A stretch of 5,798 nucleotides of DNA from a bacterium (lineage in GTDB: Bacteria; JALSQH01), in contig JALTID010000258.1 in assembly GCA_027004335.1 (NCBI GenBank), positions 1 through 5,798 on the forward strand, in the 5' to 3' direction. Both the position numbers and the translations under genes were made by a program. Position 1 is the first letter of the stretch. Every line of letters starts with the position of its first letter. The notes beneath the pieces were generated by a model, which made no database searches, was not told the origin of the DNA, and was given only the letters and a program-made list of their open reading frames with translations. Positions 5,449-5,798 of the stretch are shown here, in pieces.

Positions 5449-5798
5449 AATAGATAGAAAACATATCTGGCACCCCTTTACCCAGATGAAAGATTGGGTT
5501 GAAGATGAGGAGGTAATTATAATTGAAAGGGGAGAAGGGTGCTATTTATATGATGTCCACGGCAGGAAGTTTCTTGACGGGGTTTCTTCCCTCTGGGTAA
5601 ATGTTCACGGGCACAGAAAGAGAGAAATTAACGAAGCTATAAAAAAACAGTTAGAGAAGATAGCTCACTCAACCCTTTTAGGTCTTGCCAATGTTCCATC
5701 TATTGATCTGGCTGAAAGATTAATTAAAATCACACCTGAAGAATTGAATAAAATTTTTTACTCAGACAATGGCTCTACTGCAGTGGAAATAGGGTTAA
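5414..5798 (+). CDS. bioA: Adenosylmethionine (or lysine)-8-amino-7-oxononanoate transaminase, 5' part, cut by the window edge
   Basis: This PLP-dependent aminotransferase converts KAPA to DAPA in biotin synthesis. Only the first 128 codons of an expected 440-460 are visible. There is no in-frame stop, so the gene is cut by the window end rather than broken. ATG 5414 is well supported by GAGGAG (5401-5406), 7 nt upstream. Visible blocks are [11 protein letters not shown] (18-28), [20 protein letters not shown] (42-61), [11 protein letters not shown] (62-72), [20 protein letters not shown] (82-101) and the PLP phosphate-binding [10 protein letters not shown] (116-125). The class III catalytic Lys lies beyond the edge. 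Against E. coli BioA, the Tyr of WHPY is Phe (F22) and the first Trp of SSWW is Leu (L60). This matches the Bacillus subtilis lysine-using type more closely, so the amino donor is left open. Confidence 0.93.
   Translation, partial: MTREEWINHLFEIDRKHIWHPFTQMKDWVEDEEVIIIERGEGCYLYDVHGRKFLDGVSSLWVNVHGHRKREINEAIKKQLEKIAHSTLLGLANVPSIDLAERLIKITPEELNKIFYSDNGSTAVEIGL

Noticed and set aside
5796-5798. TAA at the very end of the window as a bioA stop codon
   Set aside because: It is out of frame; the bioA frame reads GGG TTA followed by an incomplete codon starting with A, so the gene continues past the edge.

Overview
The window comes from an AT-rich bacterial chromosome (roughly 40% G+C by eye). Genes are tightly packed, overlap at their ends, and mostly have clear GGAG-type Shine-Dalgarno sites. 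The proteins are rich in K, E and I. The isoleucyl-tRNA synthetase is the bacterial type with a C-terminal zinc site and an extra Cys-pair insertion. That fits an anaerobic and possibly thermophilic bacterium, resembling deltaproteobacteria, Nitrospirae and similar lineages. The lineage is an inference; nothing in the window identifies a genus.

Left part (1-4404, + strand): an apparent operon aroF-ileS-lspA. aroF encodes a class I-beta DAHP synthase with an N-terminal ferredoxin-like regulatory domain, the entry step to aromatic amino acids. ileS encodes isoleucyl-tRNA synthetase and lspA encodes the prolipoprotein signal peptidase. Adjacent genes overlap by 14 and 8 nt, and each downstream start has its Shine-Dalgarno site inside the preceding gene. 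A TATAAT box lies upstream of aroF.

Middle part (4385-5048, - strand): a two-gene cassette with mntA (minimal nucleotidyltransferase, intact GSX10DXD) upstream of hepT (HEPN-type partner of the HI0074 family, intact RX4HXY). The two overlap by 50 nt. This is the architecture of MntA/HepT toxin-antitoxin modules, in which the nucleotidyltransferase neutralises the HEPN RNase by AMPylation. The cassette is convergent with lspA, and the 3' ends overlap by 20 nt with no visible terminator.

Right part (5049-5798): a 178-bp divergent intergenic region holds an extended -10 promoter on the + strand, a weaker candidate promoter on the - strand, and an imperfect inverted repeat between them. It is followed by a 73-aa DUF4177-like gene that overlaps the start of bioA (DAPA aminotransferase, biotin synthesis) by 35 nt. 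bioA runs off the right edge after 128 codons. Its visible N-terminus resembles the lysine-using BioA/BioK type of Bacillus more than the SAM-using E. coli enzyme.

No RNA genes, insertion sequences, CRISPR arrays or attachment sites were seen. The genes are known families. The points most worth a second look are the MntA/HepT module and its antisense arrangement with lspA, the small protein coupled to bioA, and the BioA substrate-site residues.
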